Origin: Podocnemis expansa
Lineage: Eukaryota; Chordata; Testudines; Podocnemididae
Reading direction: 5' to 3'
Assembly: GCA_007922195.1 (NCBI GenBank)
Contig: ML682038.1
Coordinates: 6,208,689 to 6,272,688 of the forward strand
Length of the DNA stretch: 64,000 nucleotides
Shown: positions 12,283-23,634 of the stretch, piece after piece
Numbering within the stretch: the stretch's first letter is position 1
How the letters are laid out: each line of letters begins with the position of its first letter
The notes under the pieces: model-generated
Told to the model about the DNA's origin: nothing
Seen by the model: the letters and a program-made list of their open reading frames with translations, nothing else
Databases searched by the model: none
Translations under genes and position numbers: made by a program

Positions 12283-12518
12283 AGGGGTTCTTAACCTGGG
12301 GTGCAGAAAAGGAGTCCAAGGAGTGCAGGAGTAACATGTAATTTAAACATAGAATTTGTAATAAATATGATTGATTTTACTTATTATACATTTATCAGTC
12401 CCTTAAATAACCTAAAAGCACAATCAAAATTGATAGCCATTGAAATTGGGGGTGGGGGGCAGGGTTACCATGAATCACTGTAGGCGCGTGGGAACTCTAA
12501 AAGGTTAAGATCCCTTGC
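12283..12518. mobile_element. hAT-type MITE
   Basis: It begins CAGGGGTTCTTAACCTGGG, and its right end on the other strand reads CAAGGGATCTTAACC, giving inverted termini typical of short hAT elements. The interior is AT-rich and non-coding. I could not identify a matching 8-bp target duplication, so the limits are approximate. Confidence 0.6.
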
Positions 12519-12574
12519 CAGTGTTCAAACTGGGAAAGTACAAGTGATGCTTCATTCTCAGCCTAGAACATACA

Positions 12575-12725
12575 GTAAGAATGGTCATACTAGATCAACC
12601 CAATGGTCCGTATAGCCCATTATCCTGTCTTCTGACATTCGCCAATGCCAGGTTCCTCGGGTGGAATGAGCAGAGCAGGGAATCAGTAAGTAATCTATCC
12701 CTTCGGCTATCCCCAGCCTCACAAA
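12575..12725 (+). repeat. Interspersed sauropsid repeat, probable CR1/LINE-related 3' fragment
   Basis: The block AGAATGGTCATACTAGATCA...CAATGGTCC...TAGCCCATTATCCTGTCTTC...CCAATGCCAGG is a recurrent sequence of reptile genomes that I recognise from memory. The exact family cannot be assigned without a repeat library. Confidence 0.5.
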
Positions 12726-13135
12726 ACAGCAATCCCTGCCCATCTTAGCTAATACCGATAACACTGATGGCTGGAGGAAGAGGCATGACTAATGGGGTGG
12801 TCAGAATTGTTTATTTCTAAAACAGGAAGCTCATGTCTAGCTACTACAGCATCAATTACGCATATTCTTAGCACAAACCATTTTATTTCAAATGTGACAA
12901 AAATCAAGAAATTGGTACGCATATTTTGTGTGTGAAAATACAAAAAAGAACTGTAAATTTAACCAGTTACCTATGATCTGTGGTTTTGTTTTTCACTTAC
13001 GTAACTTTAAGCTGTTTATTTTACACCTGTGCTTTTTAGTTTCTGAAGAATAAATATGCCTAGGTAAGTCACCTAGTGTGCAATATGCAGGGGTTGGATG
13101 ACTGAATTGTAAGATAGCTAGAAAACAGGTTAGAT

Positions 13136-13318
13136 CAGGGGTCTCAAACTCAAATCACCACGAGGGCCACATGAGGATTAGTACGTTAGCCCGAGGGCCG
13201 CACCACTGTATCCATACAATGATATTGCAAATATCGGTAATGATTATGCCATCGCGGGTCGCAGGGTATAACTTTAGGGGCCACATGTGGCTCATCAGCT
13301 GCATGTTTGAGACCCATG
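13136..13318. mobile_element. hAT-type MITE nested in CR1
   Basis: It starts CAGGGGTCTCAAACTC and ends GTTTGAGACCCATG, so the termini are inverted. Target duplications are GGTTAGAT (13128-13135) and GGCTAGAT (13319-13326), 7 of 8 identical. The flanking CR1 sequence is continuous across the insertion. The 183-bp interior is non-coding. Confidence 0.85.
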
Positions 13319-13451
13319 GGCTAGATCATCAGGCTCAAAACGTAATGATCAATGGCTCAGTGTCTTGTGGGCAGCCAGTTACAAGCAAGAGTGTCCCGGG
13401 GGTCAGTGCTGGGGCCAGTTTTGTTCAGCACATTCATTAAACAATCTGAAG

Positions 13452-13947
13452 GACTGGTTCCCAACTTTTGGCCCAGGGGCCAAAAGCAGCCCTCCACTCT
13501 CCTCCCACTGGCTGCTGAATGGAGCTGCTGCCTGAAGACCAAGGCAGAGTTATCTGCTGCAGGATGAAAGACCAGGCTCCTTGCTACAACTAAAAGGGAT
13601 GCGAGATCAGTAATCCTCTCCCACTAGCTGTATCAGGGAGAATAGCAACGCGCTATGCTTGAGTCATTAGCTGCTGGAGACAGGAGGAGGGGAGCACTGA
13701 TCTTTCATTCCCCCTGGCTGCAGAAGGGAGCCTAGGAACCCAGGGGGAGTGCAGGAGGCTACAGGATGTGCGTGGATTCCTGGCTTCAGCCAGGGGTACA
13801 GGAGAACCTCATCATTAATCTCCTTCTGTCTGGCTGTAGGTGAGGGAAGGAACGGAGGGAGGGAGATTACTGGCAGAGACTAATGACCCTTCAAGGTAGT
13901 AAAAACTGTATCTGTGGCCCTTGAGCCAAAAAGATTCACAACCACTG
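13452..13947. mobile_element. hAT-type MITE nested in CR1
   Basis: The left end is GACTGGTTCCCAACTTTTGG and the right end, reversed, reads CAGTGGTTGTGAATCTTTTTGG. Target duplications are ATCTGAAG (13444-13451) and ATCTAAAG (13948-13955), 7 of 8 identical. The core is GC-richer with GGAGGGAGGGAGA-type low complexity. Open frames inside it have no domain. Confidence 0.82.
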
Positions 13948-14143
13948 ATCTAAAGGACAGTGTTGACTCTGCTCTCAGCAAGTTTGCAGATCACAGTAAG
14001 CTGGGGGAACAGTAGATGCCCTGAAAGGTGGAGACAGGATATGGAGTGACCTACAGAAATTGGGTGATTGGGCAAAAAGAAACATGATGAGGTTAAAAAA
14101 GGACAACTGCAAAGTCCTGCACTTAGGATGGAAGAATCCCATG

Positions 14144-14866
14144 TAGAGCCCTGTGCAAATACTAAAAATGTGTGTTCACATCCAGTCTGCATCCGCTCAG
14201 TGTCAGCCTGTATCCAACCAAGGATCTGCATGCCAGGTTTTATGTCCATGTGCCTCCACACTGCCCCACCTCGCAATAGCTCCTGCTTTGACTATAGGAG
14301 CAGAGCCTCAGTCTGGCTGCCACAGCTTTGCTGAGCGGAAGCTAGGCAGGGCAGGGAGGAGGGAGTTGCTGGCAGCTCTAGATGCAGATCAGAGTCCCCC
14401 TGGCCCTGATCTCAACAACTTTTATCCCACTTAGGTTAAGGAAGCTGCTGAGATCACTCAGTTGTTCAGTAGCAGTTGCAGTCATCTGATTGGGTGGCCA
14501 GCAATGTGGGAAGCAGGAGCTGCCAATCACCAGCTAATTGGAATGTGGGGACTGGCCACTGGAGCTCCTAGAGTCAGAAGCAGGATTAGCTGATAAACTT
14601 GGCTCCCCTGAATGACATACTCTGGCTGTCTGGCAGACCACAAGCAGAGCTGGGCTGGGGTTGGCTGGAGCATTTCCTTTGTTCCCTGCTGTCCTGTTTA
14701 ACATTGCTCACTGCTCTCCACAGCTGTGGCAGAAGCAGTAGCAGCAGCAGCAATCACCACACCCTGGGCAACAAACAGAACCTGCATCCAAGCTCCAATC
14801 CACAACAATGGATCTGCAAATATCTGCATCAGGGGATGTGGATACCTGAGGATCTGCAGGGCTCTA
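14144..14866. mobile_element. hAT-type DNA transposon nested in CR1
   Basis: The termini are TAGAGCCCTG and CAGGGCTCTA, perfect 10-bp inverted repeats. Target duplications ATCCCATG (14136-14143) and ATTCCATG (14867-14874) match at 7 of 8. The 723-bp interior carries subterminal repeats of the ATCTGCA/GGATCTGC type near both ends but no transposase, so it is non-autonomous. Removing it rejoins the CR1 sequence. Confidence 0.88.
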
Positions 14867-14907
14867 ATTCCATGCACTGCTACAGACTGAGGGCCAACTG
14901 GCTAGGT

Positions 14908-15185
14908 CAGTGGTTCTTCACCTTTTCTCTGTTGTGGCACACCTTGATACCTTTAATTATTTTGAGGCCCACCACCATATAGTCTCCCAATGAACTCCCC
15001 CACACCCACAGCTGTGCCATCAAGCCTGAGCAGGTATGCCATGAAATTTTTTGAAAAACTACTCTGAGTTCTGAATTGGCTTATGAATATTCATGAGTTC
15101 GTTGGGAGACTATATGGGGATGTGCCTCAAAAAACAGTACAGGTATCAAGGTGGGCCACAGCAGAGAAGAGATTGGGAACCACTG
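14908..15185. mobile_element. hAT-type MITE at the end of the CR1 fragment
   Basis: It begins CAGTGGTTCTTCACC and ends GGGAACCACTG. Flanks GGCTAGGT (14900-14907) and CCCTAGAT (15186-15193) agree at 5 of 8 positions, a plausible but decayed duplication. It shares its interior (AAAAACTACTC...GGTGGGCCACAGCAGAG) with the element at 21452-21668, showing that both belong to one family. Confidence 0.8.
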
Positions 15186-15193
15186 CCCTAGAT

Positions 15194-18100
15194 AGTAAAC
15201 ATTACTACAGTTTACAGTTCTCCTAAAGACTACATCCTAATTTGCTGATAGCAAAAGTAATTTTGCTATTCATCTCATGAGCATCAGCTGCCAAAACCTG
15301 TATAAGAAAAATGACATCTAATTCATTATCTTTAAGAAGCTGAATGACCAACTACTGGTGTTTTTAGTAATATCCTGTTACCATTCTAAAAACAGTATTA
15401 AGGTAAACCTTCTTGTTCTGGCCACTATTCAGCTTCAGTCCACTATCACTCAGGTGTTTAAAATTGAAGTTATTTGTCATCCCTTTAATCTCCCCTTTGC
15501 AGAAGAGCTATTAAAACTGGTCAAATAAAGTAGTTTATTATTTAGTACCAGCAGTGTGCTCATGCACTATATAAACATGAGTATTTATAAAGCAATAAAA
15601 AACAAGCCCCTGGCACAGAAGACACCACAGAGCAAGATAACATTTGTAGAATGGTATAAAAGGCAGTTGTAGTCCAAAGCCTATCAATCTACAAAGAAAT
15701 CTTTTTTTAACTGCCCCCAACAGAAGCAGCTCAAACTAAGGCAATGAAGTATCTAGTAACCAGAAAGATATCTCACTATTTAAACAACAATCCAAATTAA
15801 GGTGCTGAAAGACTAACAAAAAACACCCAGAACAACAGAGTTACACATTACCTCCCAGTGTAGGTCAGCACAACTACAAATCAATGTTTCTTTTAACAGT
15901 AGGTTACCTCATGAAGTGTCCAAAGTACATTATTTCTAGATATTAATAACAGACAGCTCACACTGTGTATTCTCCTAGTTCCAAACAATACATAGGTGGT
16001 GATACGCATGCTCCAGAACGCAGTAGTAAAAGTAATCTTCTATGTAGTCAACCTGAATTACAGACATTAATACCTTCATCTGTATTTTTTGGACTGCAAA
16101 ACTTCTTTATCCTTGTTAGAAAGTTGGCATAATATGAAAACTTCAGAGATCCAGAGCTGTCTAACCTGAAAAGTCTTAAATTTCAAGTTACCAAAAAAGC
16201 TCATGCATTATGCAACAAAAGGGCTCTTGTTGCCAGAGACATGCCTCAATTTTAGAGCAAAATGAGTTATTAGGGTATTACTAGGTTCAATCACTGAGAA
16301 CTGGAGCAAGCTAAATAATCATTCTCCTGCCTACCTTGGCAGGTCATTCCACAGTAGTTGCATCATGGTATTTGAAGAATTTATTAAAATCTCCACACAT
16401 AAACATGACCACATTACTGGCACTAAATAGTTTTATTTACTGTTTTAAGAGGTGCTTTGCCCACAGAAAGTTTTCTTTCTAAGAAAAGATTCATCTAGTC
16501 TTCGAGAACAAGTTAGCAATCTAAATTAAGCTGAAAAACTCTGGATACCACCAGAAATACTAAAATACTGCACTGACGTCCTATGTGTTATTAATTTTGC
16601 TGACCTTCAAAGGAAGAGCATTTTGACTAATGCCACATTTTCTTTTTTTATTTCTGCAAATATTCCAGCCTTTGCATCTAACTGATTGCCATTCTAAACA
16701 CTTTTCTGAAGATAATGATGGGGTGGACTTTTCCATCCTGCAGAATGTCCTATATTAGAGTATCTCTGATACAACTGTAGTAATCAGGGGTCCATAGTTA
16801 CTTTTCAGAGTCAGTAAGACATAGATGAACAGTGCAGAGGCCTTTTTTTTGGTTCCATTGGAAACTGATTCTTTTAAATGTATAACAGGCCTCAACAAAT
16901 GTGTCACACACCTAAGTGCTAGCCCCAAAAATGGGACATCTACAATGTGAGGAATATTAGAGGGGTCCCCTGCCTCCAAAATGCCACCACGGCCACTGAA
17001 TTCATGCCGTACCACTGAAAAAAATTCACAAGCTGCTGAAGGGTATTTTGTCCCCTAGAGTAGCTAGGCACTAGGGTGCAATTCCCAGACACCATAACAA
17101 ACTGGCACACAGATTTTGTCAAGCATTGATTTATAAATTATTTCTAATGCAATATGCACCAAAAACTTACACATACTCTAAAAACTTTAGCTATGATACC
17201 AAGGTTAGTAACCAATTTTCTACAATAAAGCTCCCACTTCATGAAAAAATATAAATTCTTCAGTTATCATAATGTGTTGTAAATATACCACAAATGTTTG
17301 TTCAAAGGTTACCATATTTAATACCCTTTAAAAAAAATACTAGCACTGTACAAAAACAGTTACCAATTTTATTCGGTATCTGGACACAAGAATATCTGAG
17401 CTTGAAATCATTCTACATTTTCAATCCAAAATTTATGGTGGAAGGGAGCACTGACAAATTTTCTGTCCCCCTCCCCCCCCATTGGATTGATGAGTTTCCT
17501 GCAACTTTAGCCAAGTTTAAACTACCAACTTTCCCTGCTTCTTTAGGTTAACCGATGTAACAGTTATGAAAAAGTATTAAAAAATTAGGACATCACTCAA
17601 CTAAAACAAAAATAAAGGTGGAATTAGAACATGAAGGAGGGCTTGTAGAAAAATATTGATGTACAACAGACTCTCTTCACAAGGAAAGCAAAAGAAGCCT
17701 TCGAAAAACTAAAAATCAAGTGCACTGCTACCAGGAAAGAAAAAGCAACATTAGTTCATTATACACTTCTACCACAGATCTAGACATCATACCAACCTCA
17801 CTATGTGGATTCCTTTCTATACCGTAGTCCTGAACCTATTTAAGTGTAATTTTTAATCCACCTCAATTAACGTTGCAGTGGCACAAAAAAGAACAATCTT
17901 CAAAACCCACTGTGACTAGCTAACATTCAAAGTCATTTATCACTATGTGTCTTATGCTTAACTAGCCAATTTCTTTTGTAACCTGGTGCAGATCTATATT
18001 AGTTCCTTAGATAAACTTAAGGCAACTAAAGCAGTTAAAATGTGCAGTTTAAATTCTAACTTCCCCCCATATTAGCATAACTAGGAAAAACATACTAAAA

Positions 18101-19710
18101 TATCTTTAATCAGTTTTATGAATTTCACATTTACATCTAACATTAAAGCTCTATCATTTTTATGAATCTCTAAATATGTTTTTCATAACATCCACCATTA
18201 ATCATTTCTCACTTCCGGTATGTGATGATTTTTTTTAAACAAAAAACAATGAATGGTAAATCCAGAAGTATCCAAAGGATCTGGTACGGGCAGCAAAAAG
18301 TTCAGTTTTAATTATTTTCTATCGAATTTATTCCTGGATATTATACCTAGCAAATCCATAAAGAAGTATAGTTTGTCTGGATCTTATCTGCATAGCAATT
18401 GTTTTGTCATGTTTCGATGCTGAGAATACCGATCTAAGATTCTGGAAGGTTAAGGAAGGAATTAAAAGGAAAGGGTCACTATACAGGTGACTTACACAGA
18501 ATAGGTCAAGGTTTATTTTACACTGTTATATTCCGCCAAAAAAAGCTACATCAAGACGGAGCAGAAGGTCCTAATATATAGTCTCAATTTAAGGGTAATG
18601 AAAACATCAGAGACTTTGTATTTATACCAAAAGTAAGCATTATAAATCAAGAAATCCAAAATTAAAAGGTTTTTAAAAAATTCCAACGTATTAAGGAATA
18701 AATGCACAGTTAAAGCACCCAAATCACACTAACTAGACCTAAAGTAGTAACATTCAATAACCATAAAATTAGAATAAAGAATTTTAAGATTTGTGGTCCC
18801 AGATTAGAAAAAAGATTTAAGATATTTGCAATATGCTTTTCCTTCTTCACAGTATTGGTATTCAAATTCAAGATGAATTTGTGATGCCACTACATGACTT
18901 AGAGCCAAGGCCATAGGCCTACCACTCTTGTTCTTAGATCATAACCTAGCCCCTTTAAGGGTGCAATTGAAACCCACTTAACAAGAGCCTAAGGCAGAGG
19001 AGGACAGCAATGCCTTTAGGATTATGTTTTGCATATCAGCAGAATATACTGTGAGTGACATCTCAAGTGGGTGGTATTTGTTTGAGTATGTGTTAGTACC
19101 ACTAATTTTTCCTTTTAAATTCTGTCTAACCCACAGTCTTCTAAAGAATGCCCAACAGAAAATCTAATTTAAAAATACTTCAGCTTCCAACACCATTTAA
19201 ACATTTGTAATTATTTTATGCAACAACCTTCATGTTTAGAGAGTCAGCAACTCTACAAAAGGATAACTTCTAGAGCATTACAATAAATTAGGGATCTAAT
19301 CAAAATCTTGTCATTTTGTTTCTTGTGGTAAAAAAAATCTCATGAAGTAGAGAAACTGAACTGGAGTTTTCTGTTACATAATCTTAGACATCAGCTCACT
19401 GAAAACAATATTATAAACTAACTGTAGCTGAAAATAAGTGTCAATGAAGACTGTAGGAGAAAAAAATCTTTTTTAAAAGTGCTGAGTTAAGGCTATACTC
19501 TAGTTAGGGCTCAAAATTAACAGATGTATCTGCCCTCCCCACCCTATCCCCATATAAACAACTTTTTTTTAGTACCTGACCTGCATTGCAACAAATTCAG
19601 TTGTGCTGGTATCTTTTTTGTCTCAGCTACCCCAATATTCATACATACCATAGTGCGCTCATGCCTCTTCATCCCTACACATTACAACTTTCCTGTGCTG
19701 AGTCCCACCT
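15194..19710. other. AT-rich intronic sequence, nothing recognised
   Basis: About 4.5 kb with no exon, RNA gene or transposon boundary that I can support. Weak open frames on both strands show no domain. This is one of the longest repeat-poor stretches in the window, so conserved non-coding intronic elements could be looked for here by alignment. Confidence 0.45.
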
Positions 19711-19834
19711 TAGGGTGACCAGATGCCCCAGTTTTATAGGAACAGTTCCAACATTCAGGGTTTTGTCTTATATAGACACCTATTGCCTCGCACCTCCTGT
19801 CCCAATTTTTCATGCGTGCAATCTGTTCACTCTA
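19711..19834. mobile_element. Short TIR element (TAGGGTGACCAGAT family)
   Basis: The left end TAGGGTGACCAGAT and right end ATCTGTTCACTCTA are inverted repeats with a few mismatches, enclosing about 100 bp with the recurrent block CTTATATAGACACCTATTGCC. This is a common amniote miniature DNA transposon pattern. The superfamily was not determined. Confidence 0.65.
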
Positions 19835-19839
19835 TCCAC

Positions 19840-20865
19840 CCCCCCATCCAAAGCAATTTTCCTCCCCTCACTCCTACATTGCTCAGCTGTGGTCACGATT
19901 TTGACAGGTTACATTTTGCAGCTCACAGAATACAAAGAATGAAAGAAATCAGTAAAGTGGAGTTACATAACAGACAATCAAGGAAGAGAGGGAAGGTGCA
20001 TAAGAATTAAAAACGAAAAACTGAGAAGCAACATAGAACAGAAATATAACAAGAACAGGCTCTAGTCTGAAATACAAGTTGTTCTTTCAATAAAAATAAA
20101 AAAGGTAGTGTCATATTACTGATGCTTCTTTGGGAAAATAAATGATAGAAAAGATAAAGAATGATAAGCACAGGAAGAGAATAAGAGGAAAGATCAAGAA
20201 GAGAAGATCAGAGTCTCAACACTATTTATATAGTGGAAGAAGCAAATGCAATTCCACTGGAAAACAGGAATGTTTGATTTGAGGAGCTGGAAATAAAACA
20301 TTGCTGTTAGGGGGACTCAGACTGATACTGAACTGTGAACTGTAACTAAAGTTTAAGGAGCTGGAGGATTTTTCAGAGACATATGACCAACCACTCAGTC
20401 TAGAAATTGGTATTTATTTAATCTTTGAAATAATTTACAGAAACTTAAGAAAGAACTGGAGCTCTCTACAAATGCTATCTCAGCACAGTACTATTTTGCA
20501 CCAAAGATGGGACAAGAAACACAATGTTTATGTTGGCCTTATTCATGCCATATTACATACAAAGACTATGTAAAAACAACATTATGGTTATAAATCTAAA
20601 TACTCAGAAATTGTGAAGTGTCAAAATTAAGGTTGCTCATGCAATGTTCATTCAGCTTCCTTGTGTGCTTGTATTTCAAGTCATAATGAAGAAATCCAGC
20701 ATTGTGACAGCTTTGATTACATAAATCACAATTTTTTTCCCCACAGGACTCATGCTTTATTCAATGTACAGGCAAATGAAAACCAACTTCTTGGCTTAAA
20801 CTAGTTTTGATAAGGTAAAAATAACTTTGAATCAAGAGTCATTCGTTAAAAAAGTACAGCAATGA

Positions 20866-20917
<52 letters not shown>

Positions 20918-21237
20918 CGCCATGTGTAAGCTTTTACCTGAGAGCACTGGCCAACTGCAATTTGTCATAGTACTCCAAGACAAGATAAAGAACCAAGGTT
21001 GCTAAAGCCCAAACAATTTGTACTAAAATCAACACTTCAAATGCACCTTGAAAACTGAAAAGCCAGTTCAGATCTATGTAATGCTTGCAAGAAACACTAT
21101 TAAAGCAGCTGGTAACTGCACTTCATGCCACCTGGAATTTCTTGTTTTCAATTATAGTACAGAATTCATTACAATAGTCTATTCTGATAGAACAGAAGTC
21201 TGAACAGTGGTGATGATAATAAATATAATACCTACTG
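19840..21237. other. Intronic sequence with a CA microsatellite
   Basis: Apart from the (AC)n tract at 20868-20915, no feature was recognised. Short open frames around 19590-20010 overlap AT-rich sequence and the small TIR element, and show no domain. Confidence 0.45.
20868..20915. repeat. (AC)24 microsatellite
   Basis: An uninterrupted dinucleotide AC run of 48 bp. A pure tract of this length is likely to be length-polymorphic. Confidence 0.97.
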
Positions 21238-21720
21238 CTCAAAGCCCTTCTTCCATTAAGAGATCTCAAAACACTTTACAATCTCATACATATTTACACT
21301 CACAACACCCCATTTAGTGAGCTAGGCAAGTACTATCCTGATTTTACAGAGGAGGAACTGACACAAAGAGAGGCTAAGGGATTTGCCTAAGGTTATGCAA
21401 GAAGTTTGGGGCAGGAAAGAAAACTGAACCCCATCATCCAAGCCCTTAGGCCAGTGCTTCCCAACCAGTGCGCCATGGCACACAGGTGTGCCATCAGGTC
21501 TGAGCAGGTGTGCCACAAAATTTTTTGAAAAACTACTCCAAGAGCTCTGGATTGGCTCATTGGCTTATGACTATTCATGAGGTCATTTGGAAACTATATG
21601 GTGTTGTGCCTCAAATTAAGTAAAGAGAGCAAGGTGTGCCACAGCAGAGAAAATGTTGGGAACCACTGCCTTAGCCTACTCCCCTAACCACTGTATCATC
21701 TTTCCCCCCTCCCATTCAGG
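21238..21720 (-). repeat. MIR-like SINE split by a hAT-type MITE
   Basis: The series AAAACACTTTACAATCTC, CACAACACCC, CCTGATTTTACAGAGGAGGAA, AGGCTAAGGGATTTGCC-AAGGTTATGCAAG is the complement of a MIR-type core SINE. It continues after an insertion with CCTACTCCCC-AACCACTGTATCATC, matching the tRNA-like end. The insert is the element at 21452-21668. Confidence 0.75.
21452..21668. mobile_element. hAT-type MITE nested in the MIR-like SINE
   Basis: The termini are CAGTGCTTCCCAACC and GTTGGGAACCACTG. Target duplications CCTTAGGC (21444-21451) and CCTTAGCC (21669-21676) match at 7 of 8. It shares interior sequence with the element at 14908-15185 but is shorter (217 bp). Confidence 0.87.
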
Positions 21721-22542
21721 AAACAAAGTTTAACCACCTGTTAAGCACAAATGAGGAAAAAGCCTACTGTACACTGATGTTACAGTACATGGATTTCCTG
21801 ATCACCACCACCCAAGAAAACTCAAGTCACAAATCTAAGTACACTTTTTCAGTTCGGAAAACAGATATAAATTCTACTACTTCCATTGCTACTTCTCTTT
21901 CAGCCTAAATTCAAATAATAATCTGTTTTATGGGGACTGAGCTGCAGTCATCTTAGTCTTACACAAAACCCTGCATCTCTTCAGAAAAACTGACTAAGTA
22001 CATTATCTTGGTCCACTGAAAAATGATACATCTCATTTATCACGCTGATAGTAAAGTAGTTTATGCCACAATGTCCTACTATCTTCACAGTGATTCTATA
22101 ACGAGTCGAACAGGAGTGCCTGTACAGAACTTGGCAGTATTCCACAGAAGAGTACTCTTGGTATAAATAAGAAATTAGTCCAGACTATTCTCTAGATCTG
22201 GGCTGAGAAACAAGACCCCAGCCACCTTAGTGAAACTGTCCATCATTACAAGGGCTAACAGATTTTAACAATACCCTCAAGTTAGCCATTTTAAAGAGTA
22301 AGTATGCAGAACACTAGAACACTGCATGAACGCTAGATTTTTAGATTTAGAGCTAAGCATGTGATTTTCACACTGATCATCCCATAAACCACCATATAAT
22401 CAGGCATGGAACTCTACTGAAATCTAAGGTACCTTCATTGTGTGAAAGTTGCTATGCTGCAAAGCTCTTATCCATTCCAAAAATTGAGTTAACATAAATG
22501 GATAAGATTCCAAACTTCAACATATGGTTTCTGCACAAGGGC

Positions 22543-22560
22543 TTTTTTTTTTTTTTTTTT
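22543..22560. repeat. Poly(T) tract, 18 bp
   Basis: A pure T run followed by AAAAAGATG. It could be the reversed poly(A) tail of a retroposed sequence, but no flanking target duplication or source sequence was recognised. Confidence 0.9.
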
Positions 22561-22994
22561 AAAAAGATGTTACCATAATGCTCTCTCTGTAAGAAAGTGC
22601 TGATAATCTCATTCATCAGCACATGGCAGAGACTTCAAAACAAATGAAATAATAGTTCGTGCATGAGTACCTTGAAATTCCTACCCTCACGCCTTCAGTC
22701 CTAACAATATGATTTACTATATTATCTATCTGCATGCCTAAATCAGAAATAACCAAAAACAGTACCACTGTTATCATGAAAGTCAAGGTCCTTGCATGGA
22801 GAGCATACATTCTAAAGCAAGGATGCCCAACCAATGGTCTGCAGGCCATACAAACCCACCAAAGCATTTCTTACACCCCACAGCCTGCATCAACACAGTA
22901 CACTAACATCTGATTCATTATTTATGTGTCCAAAATTTTAGTTTATATCATACAGGATTCTCATCATCATTACATCACTACATCTGTCAGAGCA

Positions 22995-23045
22995 CCCCTC
23001 TCTCCCTTGAAAGCTCATGCGATAAATAAATTAGGTAGACTTGTA
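22995..23045 (+). mobile_element. Penelope-like tail fragment
   Basis: GAAAGCTCATGCGATAAATA followed by an AATTAGGTAGACTTGTAAG segment matches the end of the tail family, plus orientation. It is a very short remnant whose neighbours were not recognised. Confidence 0.6.
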
Positions 23046-23634
23046 AGTTTTTCAGTTGGCCCACAGAGGTGTGGGACATTTGTCAAAGCTAGCTAAAGAA
23101 CCAGGTAATGGACTCTTATTTGCATTGGTACAAAGAAGGAACCCGAGTCTGATGAATTATATCATCTTCTTTCTGAACGTATTCTCATAAGTTAGATTGC
23201 TTTATGTGCAATGACAGCAGAATTTGTGTGCGTCTCAAACTCAGAATAGGAGGATCTGTCTTGTAGTCATACTATGATAGCAAAAGAGACATCAATACTC
23301 TCTTGAAAAAGGAAGTGGCAACCACAGAAGCGATTTTTGGACTGGGGAGTAACCAAAATGTCTGAAAGTTTCCTGCAGTTATAATTAAATGCATTATAAA
23401 AATGTGGTAAAGTCTCAGAAGAGAACACCGCTGAGGTCACATGCAGGGTGCTTGTCACTCACTGGCTACCTGCCTCTTGGAATATATATAAAATGATATA
23501 AAAAAATTTACAAAAATATTTGAGTTATCAAATATTTTGTCTTCAGTTAGGCAGCTTGCTGCATTAACTGCAATGTAAGCTATATATATATATTTTTACA
23601 TACCTATATAAAATAAAATCTATATATTATATAT

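Larger units (their letters stand above)
13085..14907 (+). mobile_element. CR1 LINE fragment, carrying three nested insertions and ended by a fourth
   Basis: CR1 open-reading-frame-2 sequence appears in four pieces: 13085-13135, 13327-13451, 13956-14143 and 14867-14907. They carry, in order, reverse-transcriptase blocks (including GSVLGPVLF), a SKFAD-like block and the WAKRN...C-VLHLGW region. The pieces rejoin in register once the three inserts between them, each flanked by a near-perfect 8-bp duplication, are set aside; a fourth insert follows at 14908. Stops and frameshifts are abundant and the copy is 5' truncated and dead. Confidence 0.85.

Noticed and set aside
22795..23100. Another hAT-type element starting GCAAGGATGCCCAACC
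   Set aside because: The left end is suggestive, but I could not find a matching inverted right end or an 8-bp duplication.
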